DNA of 64,000 nucleotides from Friedmanniella luteola (lineage in GTDB: Bacteria > Actinomycetota > Actinomycetes > Propionibacteriales > Propionibacteriaceae), in assembly GCF_900105065.1 (NCBI RefSeq), contig NZ_LT629749.1, positions 3,720,001-3,784,000 on the forward strand, read 5' to 3'. A program made the translations under genes and the position numbers. Every line of letters begins with the position of its first letter. The stretch's first letter is position 1. A model generated the notes under the pieces. It was not told the DNA's origin, did not search any database, and saw only the letters and a program-made list of their open reading frames with translations. This document shows, one piece after another, positions 57,480-64,000 of the stretch.

Positions 57480-57569
57480 CCGTCGTCCCCTCCGTCGCCC
57501 GTTCCGTCGCCCGATCCTGCCACCGCGCCGCCCCGGCGGGAGACGGCGGCGCTGTGCTTGGCTGGGCCG

Positions 57570-58058
57570 GTGCACCCCGCCCTCCGCCCCGCCCGGCCCG
57601 ACGACGTCGACCGGATCCACCAGCTGGTCGTGGACCTGGCGACCTACGAGCGGGCGGCCGACCAGGTCCGGGCGACCCCGGAGCAGCTCCGCGCCGCCCT
57701 CTTCGCGCCCGCTTCGGCCGTCCACGCGCTGGTGGCCGAGGACGGCACCGGCACCGTCGTCGGCTTCGCGCTCTGGTTCCTGAACTTCTCCACCTGGGAG
57801 GGCGTGCACGGCCTCTACCTCGAGGACCTCTACGTGGAGCCCGGGCACCGCGGGTCCGGGCTGGGCCGGGCCCTGCTGCAGGCGCTGGCGGAGATCGCGG
57901 TCGAGCGCGGGCACGCCCGCGTCGAGTGGTCCGTGCTGGACTGGAACGCCCCCTCGATCGGGTTCTACCGACGGCTGGGCGCCCGGCCGATGGACGGCTG
58001 GACGGTGTTCCGGCTGACCGGCGACGCCCTGCACGCCGTCGCGGGCGCGCAGGGCTAG
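57570..58058 (+). CDS. GNAT acetyltransferase, diamine/spermidine N-acetyltransferase-like
   Basis: This 162-residue GNAT domain has motif A VEPGHRGSGLGRALLQALAE (QxxGxG/A type), the FSTWEGVHGLYLEDLYVEPG strand typical of spermidine/thialysine acetyltransferases, and WNAPSIGFYRRLGARPM. It transfers acetyl from acetyl-CoA to an amine, probably a polyamine-like substrate (inference). The GTG start at 57570 is fixed by alignment to LRPARPDDVDRIHQLV. Confidence 0.87.
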   Translation: MHPALRPARPDDVDRIHQLVVDLATYERAADQVRATPEQLRAALFAPASAVHALVAEDGTGTVVGFALWFLNFSTWEGVHGLYLEDLYVEPGHRGSGLGRALLQALAEIAVERGHARVEWSVLDWNAPSIGFYRRLGARPMDGWTVFRLTGDALHAVAGAQG

Positions 58059-58067
58059 CCGTCGGGG

Positions 58068-58874
58068 TCAGCTCACCTCGCGGTGCAGCAGCCGGTGGGT
58101 GCCCACGGCGAGCGGCAGCAGCACCCAGAGCGCGACCGAGGTCGCCAGCCGCGCCCAGTCGACGCCAGCCATGCTGCCCTCGAGCAGCGGCGTGCTGGTG
58201 ACGGCCAGGTCGAGCCAGCGAGCCGGCGTCTCCAGCCACCCGACCATCGCGCCGAGCACCGTCCACAGGGTCGGCAGGACCAGGAAGGCGACGATCGCCG
58301 GCGCGCTGGCGCCGATCGCGGCGCCGAAGCCGACCCCCTGCGCCACCCCGACCAGCTGGAGCAGCACCGCGCCGCCGACCTCGCCCGCGTCGAGGGACCA
58401 CGACCCGTCGCCGTCGAGCCAGATGATGCCGACCACGTTCGCCAGCGCACCGACCACGAGGGCCACCCCGACCGCCGCCAGGCCGACCAGGCTCGCCGCC
58501 ACCAGCTTGGCCACCCCGACCCGGAGCCGGCGGGGCTCCAGCGTGAACGTCACCAGGCCGGTGCGGTGGATCCACTCGGCGGTGGCGGTGAGGATGCCGA
58601 GCACGGGCAGCAGGAAGGCCTGCGGCAGGGCCGACGCGAGCGCGAGCGAGCTCCAGGTGAGGGTGTCGGCGTCGGACGTGAGCAGCACCAGGGCCACCGT
58701 GGCCGCGGTCACCAGCGCGATGACGAGCAACAGCCCGCGGCCCGCGCGGGTGTCGACCAGCTTCCGCGTCTCGACGACGAGGAGGCGGCCGAAGGGCACC
58801 CCGGTGGGCGTCGACCGGCGGTCCTGCGCGGCCGGGACGCCGGTGGTCGACGTCGTGGACGTGGTGGCGGTCAT
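58068..58874 (-). CDS. ABC-2 type transporter permease
   Basis: This 268-residue membrane protein has about six helices after a 25-residue Thr-rich N-terminus (MTATTSTTSTTGVPAAQDRR). The LLVVETRKLVDTRAGRGLLL opening and TAEWIHRTGLVTFTLEPRRL segment match permeases of bacitracin/lantibiotic-type two-component-linked exporters. The ATG overlaps the ATPase stop (ATGA). Its transport cargo is not known. Confidence 0.85.
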   Translation of the reverse strand: MTATTSTTSTTGVPAAQDRRSTPTGVPFGRLLVVETRKLVDTRAGRGLLLVIALVTAATVALVLLTSDADTLTWSSLALASALPQAFLLPVLGILTATAEWIHRTGLVTFTLEPRRLRVGVAKLVAASLVGLAAVGVALVVGALANVVGIIWLDGDGSWSLDAGEVGGAVLLQLVGVAQGVGFGAAIGASAPAIVAFLVLPTLWTVLGAMVGWLETPARWLDLAVTSTPLLEGSMAGVDWARLATSVALWVLLPLAVGTHRLLHREVS

Positions 58875-59770
58875 GCCCCCACCGCCTCGCGTGCGTCGTC
58901 GGCGGTGAGCTCGAGGAACATCTGCTCGAGCCCCCCGCCCTCGCTGGCCCGCAGCTCGGTGAGGGCCAGCCGCTCCGCGGCGGCGAGCCGGCCGACGCGG
59001 TCGAGCGGCGCGGCGGCGACCAGCGTCCGGCCGCCCGTCCGGGTGACCGTGATGCCGGCCGCCTCCAGGGCGTCCGCCAGCACGTCGAGGTCGTCGGACC
59101 CGACGACGGTGCTCGTGCTGGCCAGCAGCTCCGTCTTGGCGCCCTGCGCCACGATGCGGCCGCGGCCGATCAGCACCAGCTCGTCGGCGACGACCTCGAC
59201 CTCGTGCAGCAAGTGCGAGGACAGCAGCACCGTGCCACCGCGGGCGGCGAAGTCCCGGAGCAGGCCCCGCATCCAGTGGATGCCCGCCGGGTCGAGCCCG
59301 TTGGCCGGCTCGTCCAGGATGAGCACCTGCGGGTCCCCGAGCAGGGCGTGGGCGATCCCGAGCCGCTGCCGCATCCCCAGCGAGTAGTGCTTGACCCGGC
59401 GCCGCGCCTCGGTGGGCGACAGGCCGACCAGGGCCAGCATCGCGTCGACCCGGGCGCGGCCGACGCCCATCAGGACGGCGGCCAGGGTGAGCACCTCGCG
59501 ACCCGTGCGGCCGCCGTGCTGCGCGCCGGCGTCCAGCAGGACGCCGACCTCGCGGCCGGGGTTGGGCAGCGAGCGGTAGGGCCGGCCGAGGACGGTGGCC
59601 GCACCGCTGCTCGGCGGGGTGAGCCCCACCATCATGCGCATGGCGGTGGACTTGCCCGCGCCGTTGGGTCCGAGGAAGCCCGTCACGCTGCCCGGGCGGA
59701 CCTCGAAGCTGATGTCGTCGACGGCGGTGAACGACCCGTACCGCCGGCTGAGCCTGTCGATGGTGATCAT
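58871..59770 (-). CDS. ABC transporter ATP-binding protein
   Basis: This 299-residue ATPase has Walker A GPNGAGKST at about residues 33-41, the signature YSLGMRQRLGIAHALLGDPQ, Walker B VLILDEPANGLDP and H-loop LLSSHLLHEVE. The LLDAGAQHGGRTGREVLTLA segment is typical of actinobacterial exporters next to LuxR-type two-component systems. GGAAGG precedes the ATG. It is divergent from the histidine kinase gene, which probably controls it. Confidence 0.92.
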   Translation of the reverse strand: MITIDRLSRRYGSFTAVDDISFEVRPGSVTGFLGPNGAGKSTAMRMMVGLTPPSSGAATVLGRPYRSLPNPGREVGVLLDAGAQHGGRTGREVLTLAAVLMGVGRARVDAMLALVGLSPTEARRRVKHYSLGMRQRLGIAHALLGDPQVLILDEPANGLDPAGIHWMRGLLRDFAARGGTVLLSSHLLHEVEVVADELVLIGRGRIVAQGAKTELLASTSTVVGSDDLDVLADALEAAGITVTRTGGRTLVAAAPLDRVGRLAAAERLALTELRASEGGGLEQMFLELTADDAREAVGA

Positions 59771-59887
59771 GGGCCCAGCCTTCCCAGGCCATCCGGTCGC
59801 CCGCATCGGTCGCGCGGCCGTCCCACCCCCGACCTTGGTCGGCGCAGGTCGAGCCCGAGGTCGGTGGTGGGCCGACGCCGGTCGCCC

Positions 59888-59893
59888 TAGCCT
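59888..59893 (+). promoter_or_regulatory. -10 box for leaderless histidine kinase mRNA
   Basis: TAGCCT, 6 nt before the GTG at 59900. Confidence 0.45.
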
Positions 59894-59899
59894 GAGCGG

Positions 59900-61135
59900 G
59901 TGCCCGACCGCCCCGCCCCGCCGCCGCTGACCCGGTTCCAGGAGGGCTGGCGGCTCACGGTGGCGGCGCTGGGCGGCCTGCTGCTCTGGGTCGGCCAGTT
60001 CGGTACCAACGACCAGCCGGTCGTCTGGTTCGCCGGGCTGGACCTGCTGCTCGGCAGCGCCAGCGTCGTCGCGGTGCACTGGCGGCGACGGTGGCCGGCC
60101 ACCGTCGCGTGGCTGACCACGCTGACGACGGCGTTCTCGTCGACGGCGGGGGTCGCCGGGGCCCTCGCCTACGTCTCCCTCGTCACGACCCGACGCTGGA
60201 AGGCGATCGTCCCGGTGTCGGTGGCCGGACTCGGGACCGGGTCCCTCTACGAGCTGGTCGCGCCCGGGTCCGGGCTGCCGGGCGACGAGCTGCCGTGGTG
60301 GACGACGCTGGTCTTCCTCGCCCTGTTCACCGCCGTCGCCCTCGTGGCCGGTCTCTACATCGGGGCGCGGCGCGACCTCGTGCAGTCCTACCGCGACCGG
60401 GCGGAGACGGCCGAGCGGGAGCAGGCGGCCCGGGTGGAGCAGGCCCGGATGGGCGAGCGCGCCCGGATCGCCCGGGAGATGCACGACGTGCTGGCGCACC
60501 GGATCTCCCTCGTCGCCCTGCACGCCGGGGCGATGACCTACCGCACCGACCTGGGCGCCGAGGAGCTGCGCTCCTCGGCCCGCGTGGTGCAGGAGAACGC
60601 ACACCTGGCCCTGAGCGAGCTGCGCGACGTGCTGGGCGTCCTGCGGGACCGGACGCCGGGGCCCGCGGCGGTCGGCCCCGGGCCCTCGCCGCCGCAGCCG
60701 CAGCCGACGCTCGCCGACCTGCCGGCGCTGGTCCGCGAGACCCGTGAGGCCGGCACGCCCGTCCAGGTCGCCGGCCGGCTGGCCGATCCGGCAGCGCTGC
60801 CCGACGCCGTCGGCCGGACCGCCTTCCGGGTGGTCCAGGAGGCCCTCACCAACGCCCGCAAGCACGCTCCGGGCTGCCCGGTGGTCCTGCGGCTCGACGG
60901 CACCCCGGGCGCCCGGCTGGAGGTCGAGGTCAGCAACCCGCTGCTGCGCTCCCCGGTCCCGGCCGGCGACCGGGCGTGGGGTCCGGCCGGGCTGGGGGCG
61001 GCCTCCCCGGTCCCCGGGGCGGGGCTGGGCCTGGTCGGCCTGGCCGAGCGCGTCGGGCTGGCCGGAGGCGGGCTGGTGCACGGGCCGGCCGCCGGTCGCT
61101 ACGAGGTCCGCGCCTGGTTGCCGTGGCCCGCGTGA
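59900..61135 (+). CDS. NarL-type sensor histidine kinase (HisKA_3)
   Basis: This 411-residue kinase has about four to five N-terminal membrane helices (1-155), a dimerisation/phosphoacceptor helix with His195 in ARIAREMHDVLAHRISLVAL, and an HATPase_c domain with VVQEALTNARKHAPG (N box) and GAGLGLVGLAERVGLAGGG (G box). It has almost no extracellular sensor, so it is probably an intramembrane-sensing kinase. A Pro-rich linker (GPGPSPPQPQP) lies between the domains. It overlaps its response regulator gene by four bases. Confidence 0.93.
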   Translation: MPDRPAPPPLTRFQEGWRLTVAALGGLLLWVGQFGTNDQPVVWFAGLDLLLGSASVVAVHWRRRWPATVAWLTTLTTAFSSTAGVAGALAYVSLVTTRRWKAIVPVSVAGLGTGSLYELVAPGSGLPGDELPWWTTLVFLALFTAVALVAGLYIGARRDLVQSYRDRAETAEREQAARVEQARMGERARIAREMHDVLAHRISLVALHAGAMTYRTDLGAEELRSSARVVQENAHLALSELRDVLGVLRDRTPGPAAVGPGPSPPQPQPTLADLPALVRETREAGTPVQVAGRLADPAALPDAVGRTAFRVVQEALTNARKHAPGCPVVLRLDGTPGARLEVEVSNPLLRSPVPAGDRAWGPAGLGAASPVPGAGLGLVGLAERVGLAGGGLVHGPAAGRYEVRAWLPWPA

Positions 61136-61809
61136 GCGAGGGGACCGGGCCGGACGGCGTGGTGCGCGTGCTGCTGGCCGACGACGACGCCCTGGTCCGG
61201 GCGGGACTGCGGATGATCCTCGGCGGCCATCCCGACCTCGAGGTCGTCGGCGAGGCCCGCGACGGGGTCGAGGCCGTGGAGCTCGCGGGGGCGCTGGCCG
61301 CGGACGTGGTGCTGATGGACATCCGGATGCCGCGCCAGGACGGCCTGGCCGCCACCGAGGTGCTGCTGCGGTCGGGGTCGCCGCCGGCGGTGCTGGTGCT
61401 GACCACCTTCGACACCGACGACAGCGTGCTGACCGCCCTGCGGATCGGGGCCAGCGGCTTCCTGCTGAAGGACACCCCGCCCGACCGGATCGTCGACGCC
61501 GTCCGGCGGGTGGCCACCGGGGAGCCGATGCTCTCCCCCAGCGTCACCGCCCAGCTGATCGCCGCGGTCGCCGGCGGCCAGCAGCCCGACCGGGCTGCCG
61601 CGGCCCGCTCCCGGCTGGCGGGCCTCACCGAGCGGGAGCGGGAGGTGGCCCTGGCCGTCGGCGCCGGACGCACCAACGCCGAGATCGGGGCCGCGCTGTA
61701 CATGAGCGTCGCCACGGTGAAGGCCCACGTGTCACGGGTGATGGCCAAGCTGGGCGTCGAGAACCGGGTCCAGGTGGCGATCCAGGTCCACGACGCCGGG
61801 CTCGGCTGA
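61132..61809 (+). CDS. NarL/FixJ-family response regulator
   Basis: This 225-residue protein has a receiver domain (acidic pair in VLLADDDALVRAGL, phosphoacceptor Asp63 in VVLMDIRMPRQDG, Thr in VLTTFDTDD, Lys in FLLKDTPP) and a LuxR-type HTH (LTEREREVALAVGAGRTNAE and MSVATVKAHVSRVMAKLGVE). It should be phosphorylated by the kinase just upstream and probably regulates the divergent ABC exporter. GTG start overlaps the kinase stop. Confidence 0.94.
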   Translation: MSEGTGPDGVVRVLLADDDALVRAGLRMILGGHPDLEVVGEARDGVEAVELAGALAADVVLMDIRMPRQDGLAATEVLLRSGSPPAVLVLTTFDTDDSVLTALRIGASGFLLKDTPPDRIVDAVRRVATGEPMLSPSVTAQLIAAVAGGQQPDRAAAARSRLAGLTEREREVALAVGAGRTNAEIGAALYMSVATVKAHVSRVMAKLGVENRVQVAIQVHDAGLG

Positions 61810-61818
61810 CGGGACGGC

Positions 61819-63252
61819 TCAGGCCAGCAGATGCCGGCCGGCCCGGCCCAGGCCGGCCCAGGACACCACCGCGCCCACGGCGAGCAACCCCGCGCCGATC
61901 AGCATGGCCACGACGAAGCCCCGGCCGAGTGCGGCGGCGTCGTCCACCCCGGCCCCACCCAGCCCGGCCACAGCGGGCACGACGGCGATGGCGAGCAGCC
62001 CGGCAGAGCGGGCGGTGGCGTTGTTGATGCCGGAGGCGGCCCCCGCGAGGTGGTCGGGCGCGGCGGCGAGCACGGCGGCGAGCACGGCGGCGGTGAGCGG
62101 GGCGACGGCACAGGACAGGCCGAGGCCGAGCAGCAGGACCGAGGGCAGCACGTCGGTCAAGAAGTCCGCGCCCGGGCCGATCCGCAGGGCGGCGACGAAG
62201 CCCGCCCCGGCCAGCAGGCAGCCCAGGGTCATCAGCGTCCGCGGTCCGTGCCGCTGCGCGGCCGCCCCGGCCCGGGCGGAGAGCAGCAGCATGCAGGCGG
62301 TGACGGGGAGGACGGCGGTGCCGGCGGCGAGCGGACCCCAGCCGCTGACCACCTGCAGCTGGAGCACGATGAGGAAGAAGTAGACCGCCAGGGCGGCGTA
62401 GACGAACACCGTCACCAGGTTGGTCGCCGCGAAGACGCGGTCGGTGAACATGTCGAGCCGGACCAGGGGCTGGGCGGCCCGCCGCTCGACGACGACGAAG
62501 GCCGCGCCCGCCACCAGACCCAGCAGTCCGGCGCCGACCAGCACCGGGTGCCAACCGCTGCGGCCGGCCTCGGTCAGCGCGTAGGTGAGCCCGCCGAGGG
62601 CGAGGACCACCAGCACGGTGCCGGGCAGGTCGACGTGGCCGGTCCCGGCCACGACCTCCTCGTCACGGCTCTCCGGGACGTGCCGCAGCGTCACCACGAC
62701 GATCAGCGCGGCGACCGGGAGGTTCACCAGGAACACCCAGCGCCAGTCGAGGCCGACCAGCCAGCCGCCGAGGAACGGACCGACCGCGCCGGCGATGCCC
62801 CCGAGGCCGGACCAGGCGCCGACGGCGCGGGCGCGGTCCTGCGGCACGAAGCTGGCGGAGATGATGGCGAGGCTGCCCGGGGTCAGCAGGGCGCCGCCGA
62901 CCCCCTGCAGGGCGCGGGCGGCGATGAGCACCTCCTCGCCGGGCGCGAGGGCGCAGAGGGCGGACGCGACGGCGAACCAGACCACCCCGACCAGGAAGAC
63001 CCGGCGGCGGCCGTAGAGGTCGCCCAGCACGCCGCCCAGCAGGATCAGTGCCGCCAGCGTGAGGGTGTAGGCGTTGACCACCCACTGCAGGGCGGTGAAG
63101 CCGGCGTCGAGGTCCCGGCCGATGGCGGCCAGCGCCACGTTGACGACGGTGCCGTCCAGCTGGGCCAGGCCGGAACCGGCGATGGTGGCCAGCAGCACCC
63201 AGCGACCCTGCCGGGTGCCGGCCCGGACGAGTCCGGTCGGGGCGACGGTCAC
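61819..63252 (-). CDS. MFS drug:H+ antiporter, DHA2 (14-TMS) family
   Basis: This 477-residue membrane protein has about 14 helices. Motif C-like LAQLDGTVVNVALAAIGRDL and LQWVVNAYTLTLAALILLGG followed by GDLYGRRRVF (motif A) are DHA2/EmrB-QacA signatures. It probably exports hydrophobic drugs or dyes. I chose the GTG at 63252 (MTVAPTGL), preceded by GGGGGG; the longer frame begins inside the rplA terminator hairpin. It converges on the two-component operon. Confidence 0.9.
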   Translation of the reverse strand: MTVAPTGLVRAGTRQGRWVLLATIAGSGLAQLDGTVVNVALAAIGRDLDAGFTALQWVVNAYTLTLAALILLGGVLGDLYGRRRVFLVGVVWFAVASALCALAPGEEVLIAARALQGVGGALLTPGSLAIISASFVPQDRARAVGAWSGLGGIAGAVGPFLGGWLVGLDWRWVFLVNLPVAALIVVVTLRHVPESRDEEVVAGTGHVDLPGTVLVVLALGGLTYALTEAGRSGWHPVLVGAGLLGLVAGAAFVVVERRAAQPLVRLDMFTDRVFAATNLVTVFVYAALAVYFFLIVLQLQVVSGWGPLAAGTAVLPVTACMLLLSARAGAAAQRHGPRTLMTLGCLLAGAGFVAALRIGPGADFLTDVLPSVLLLGLGLSCAVAPLTAAVLAAVLAAAPDHLAGAASGINNATARSAGLLAIAVVPAVAGLGGAGVDDAAALGRGFVVAMLIGAGLLAVGAVVSWAGLGRAGRHLLA

Positions 63253-63282
63253 GCCGTCCCCCCGGACCGGCTCCGGGCGTGC

Positions 63283-63315
63283 GGACGGGCCGCGCACACC
63301 GTGCGCGGCCCGTCC
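63283..63315 (-). terminator. terminator of rplKA
   Basis: GGACGGGCCGCGCAC (63283-63297) pairs perfectly over 15 bp with GTGCGCGGCCCGTCC (63301-63315), 33 bp past the rplA stop. Confidence 0.8.
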
Positions 63316-63348
63316 GTCGAGCTGGTCACCGAGAGGTGAGGAGTGGGG

Positions 63349-64000
63349 TCACTCCGCCTCGGGCTTGGTGCGGTTCGGGTCCAGCGGGACGCCGGGGCCC
63401 ATCGTGGTGGAGAGCGTGATCTTCCGCAGGTACCGACCCTTGGAGGCGCTGGGCTTGAGCCGCAGGATCTCGTCGAGGGCGGCGAAGTAGTTCTGCTCCA
63501 GCTGCTCCCGGGTGAAGGACGCCTTGCCGATGATGAAGTGCAGGTTCGCGTGCCGGTCGACCCGGAACTCGATCTTGCCCCCCTTGATGTCGGTCACGGC
63601 CTTGGCCACGTCGACGGTCACCGTGCCGGTCTTGGGGTTCGGCATCAGACCACGCGGGCCGAGCACACGGCCGAGGCGGCCGACCTTGCCCATCAGGTCC
63701 GGGGTGGCGACGACGGCGTCGAAGTCGAGGTAGCCGCCGGCCACCTTCTCGATCAGCTCGTCGGAACCGACCTCGTCGGCCCCGGCCGCCTCGGCGGCCG
63801 CCGCCCGGTCGCCAGTGGCGAACACGAGGACGCGCGCCGTCTTGCCGGTGCCGTTGGGCAGGTTGACCGTGCCGCGGACCATCTGGTCGGCCTTGCGGGG
63901 GTCGACCCCCAGCCGCATGGACACGTCGACGGTCTCGTCGAACTTCGCCTTGGTGTTCGCCTTGGCGAACTCCATCGCCTCGCCCGGCGCGTAGAACTTC
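63349..64000 (-). CDS. rplA: 50S ribosomal protein L1 (partial, 5' end beyond window)
   Basis: About 216 residues are visible, starting [16 protein letters not shown] at the right edge, so about 20 N-terminal residues are missing. Typical L1 segments include [20 protein letters not shown] and [21 protein letters not shown]1 binds 23S rRNA at the mobile L1 stalk and moves E-site tRNA; in many bacteria it represses its own operon. rplK should lie just beyond the edge. Unusually rplJL is about 9 kb further on rather than adjacent. Confidence 0.97.
   Translation of the reverse strand, partial: KFYAPGEAMEFAKANTKAKFDETVDVSMRLGVDPRKADQMVRGTVNLPNGTGKTARVLVFATGDRAAAAEAAGADEVGSDELIEKVAGGYLDFDAVVATPDLMGKVGRLGRVLGPRGLMPNPKTGTVTVDVAKAVTDIKGGKIEFRVDRHANLHFIIGKASFTREQLEQNYFAALDEILRLKPSASKGRYLRKITLSTTMGPGVPLDPNRTKPEAE

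Overview
The window is a chromosomal segment of a very high-G+C actinobacterium. The evidence is strong third-position G/C bias, many GTG starts, the actinobacterial-type insertion near the N-terminus of RpoC, a zinc-type S14, a short LID-less adenylate kinase, and many genes whose start codon sits 6-8 nt after a TAnnnT -10 box (leaderless mRNAs). The protein sequences read to me like Propionibacteriales, but that placement is only an impression.

The backbone is the conserved transcription/translation supercluster on the minus strand, transcribed from right to left: rplA (cut by the right edge), rplJ-rplL, rpoB-rpoC, rpsL-rpsG-fusA-tuf, the S10 operon (rpsJ to rpsQ), the spc operon (rplN to rplO), secY-adk-map, infA, and the start of the rpmJ operon (cut by the left edge). 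The order is canonical, but blocks of unrelated genes separate almost every sub-operon. A secreted beta-propeller gene lies between rplO and secY. Prolyl oligopeptidase, aldo-keto reductase, VOC protein, sigma factor and a ferritin-like protein lie between map and infA. A gamma-glutamyltransferase-like gene, treY and a GNAT gene lie between rpsJ and tuf. A molybdate transporter operon, a MOSC protein, a P-loop kinase, a Drr-type ABC exporter and a nuclease-like gene lie between rpsL and rpoC. An L-fucose oxidation cluster lies between rpoB and rplL. An NlpC/P60 protein, carboxylesterase, GNAT, ABC exporter, two-component system and MFS pump lie between rplJ and rplA. Good -35/-10 pairs with 17-18 bp spacers precede rpmJ, infA, rpsJ, rpsL, rpoB and rplJ, and strong hairpins follow rplA, rplL, rpoC, tuf, rpsQ and rplO. 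Each housekeeping block therefore looks like its own transcription unit.

The 47.1-53.2 kb cluster encodes nearly all of the non-phosphorylating L-fucose route: mutarotase, lactonase, L-fuconate dehydratase, two SDR dehydrogenases and a diketo-acid hydrolase. A LacI-type regulator is divergent from the dehydratase operon, and an 18-bp near-palindrome with a central CG overlaps the -35 boxes of both divergent promoters. No sugar transporter is present in the window.

The most unusual structure is at 37.8-39.1 kb. A gene with an AbiEi-like N-terminus and a DUF559 (PD-(D/E)XK/Vsr-like) C-terminus is bracketed by two related long palindromes built from the unit TTCACACCCC, next to a G-run-rich minisatellite. 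It looks like a discrete nuclease-plus-palindrome cassette. A second dispersed palindrome family (core TTCGACAGGCTCAGG) occurs at three intergenic sites, one of them between rpoB and rpoC.
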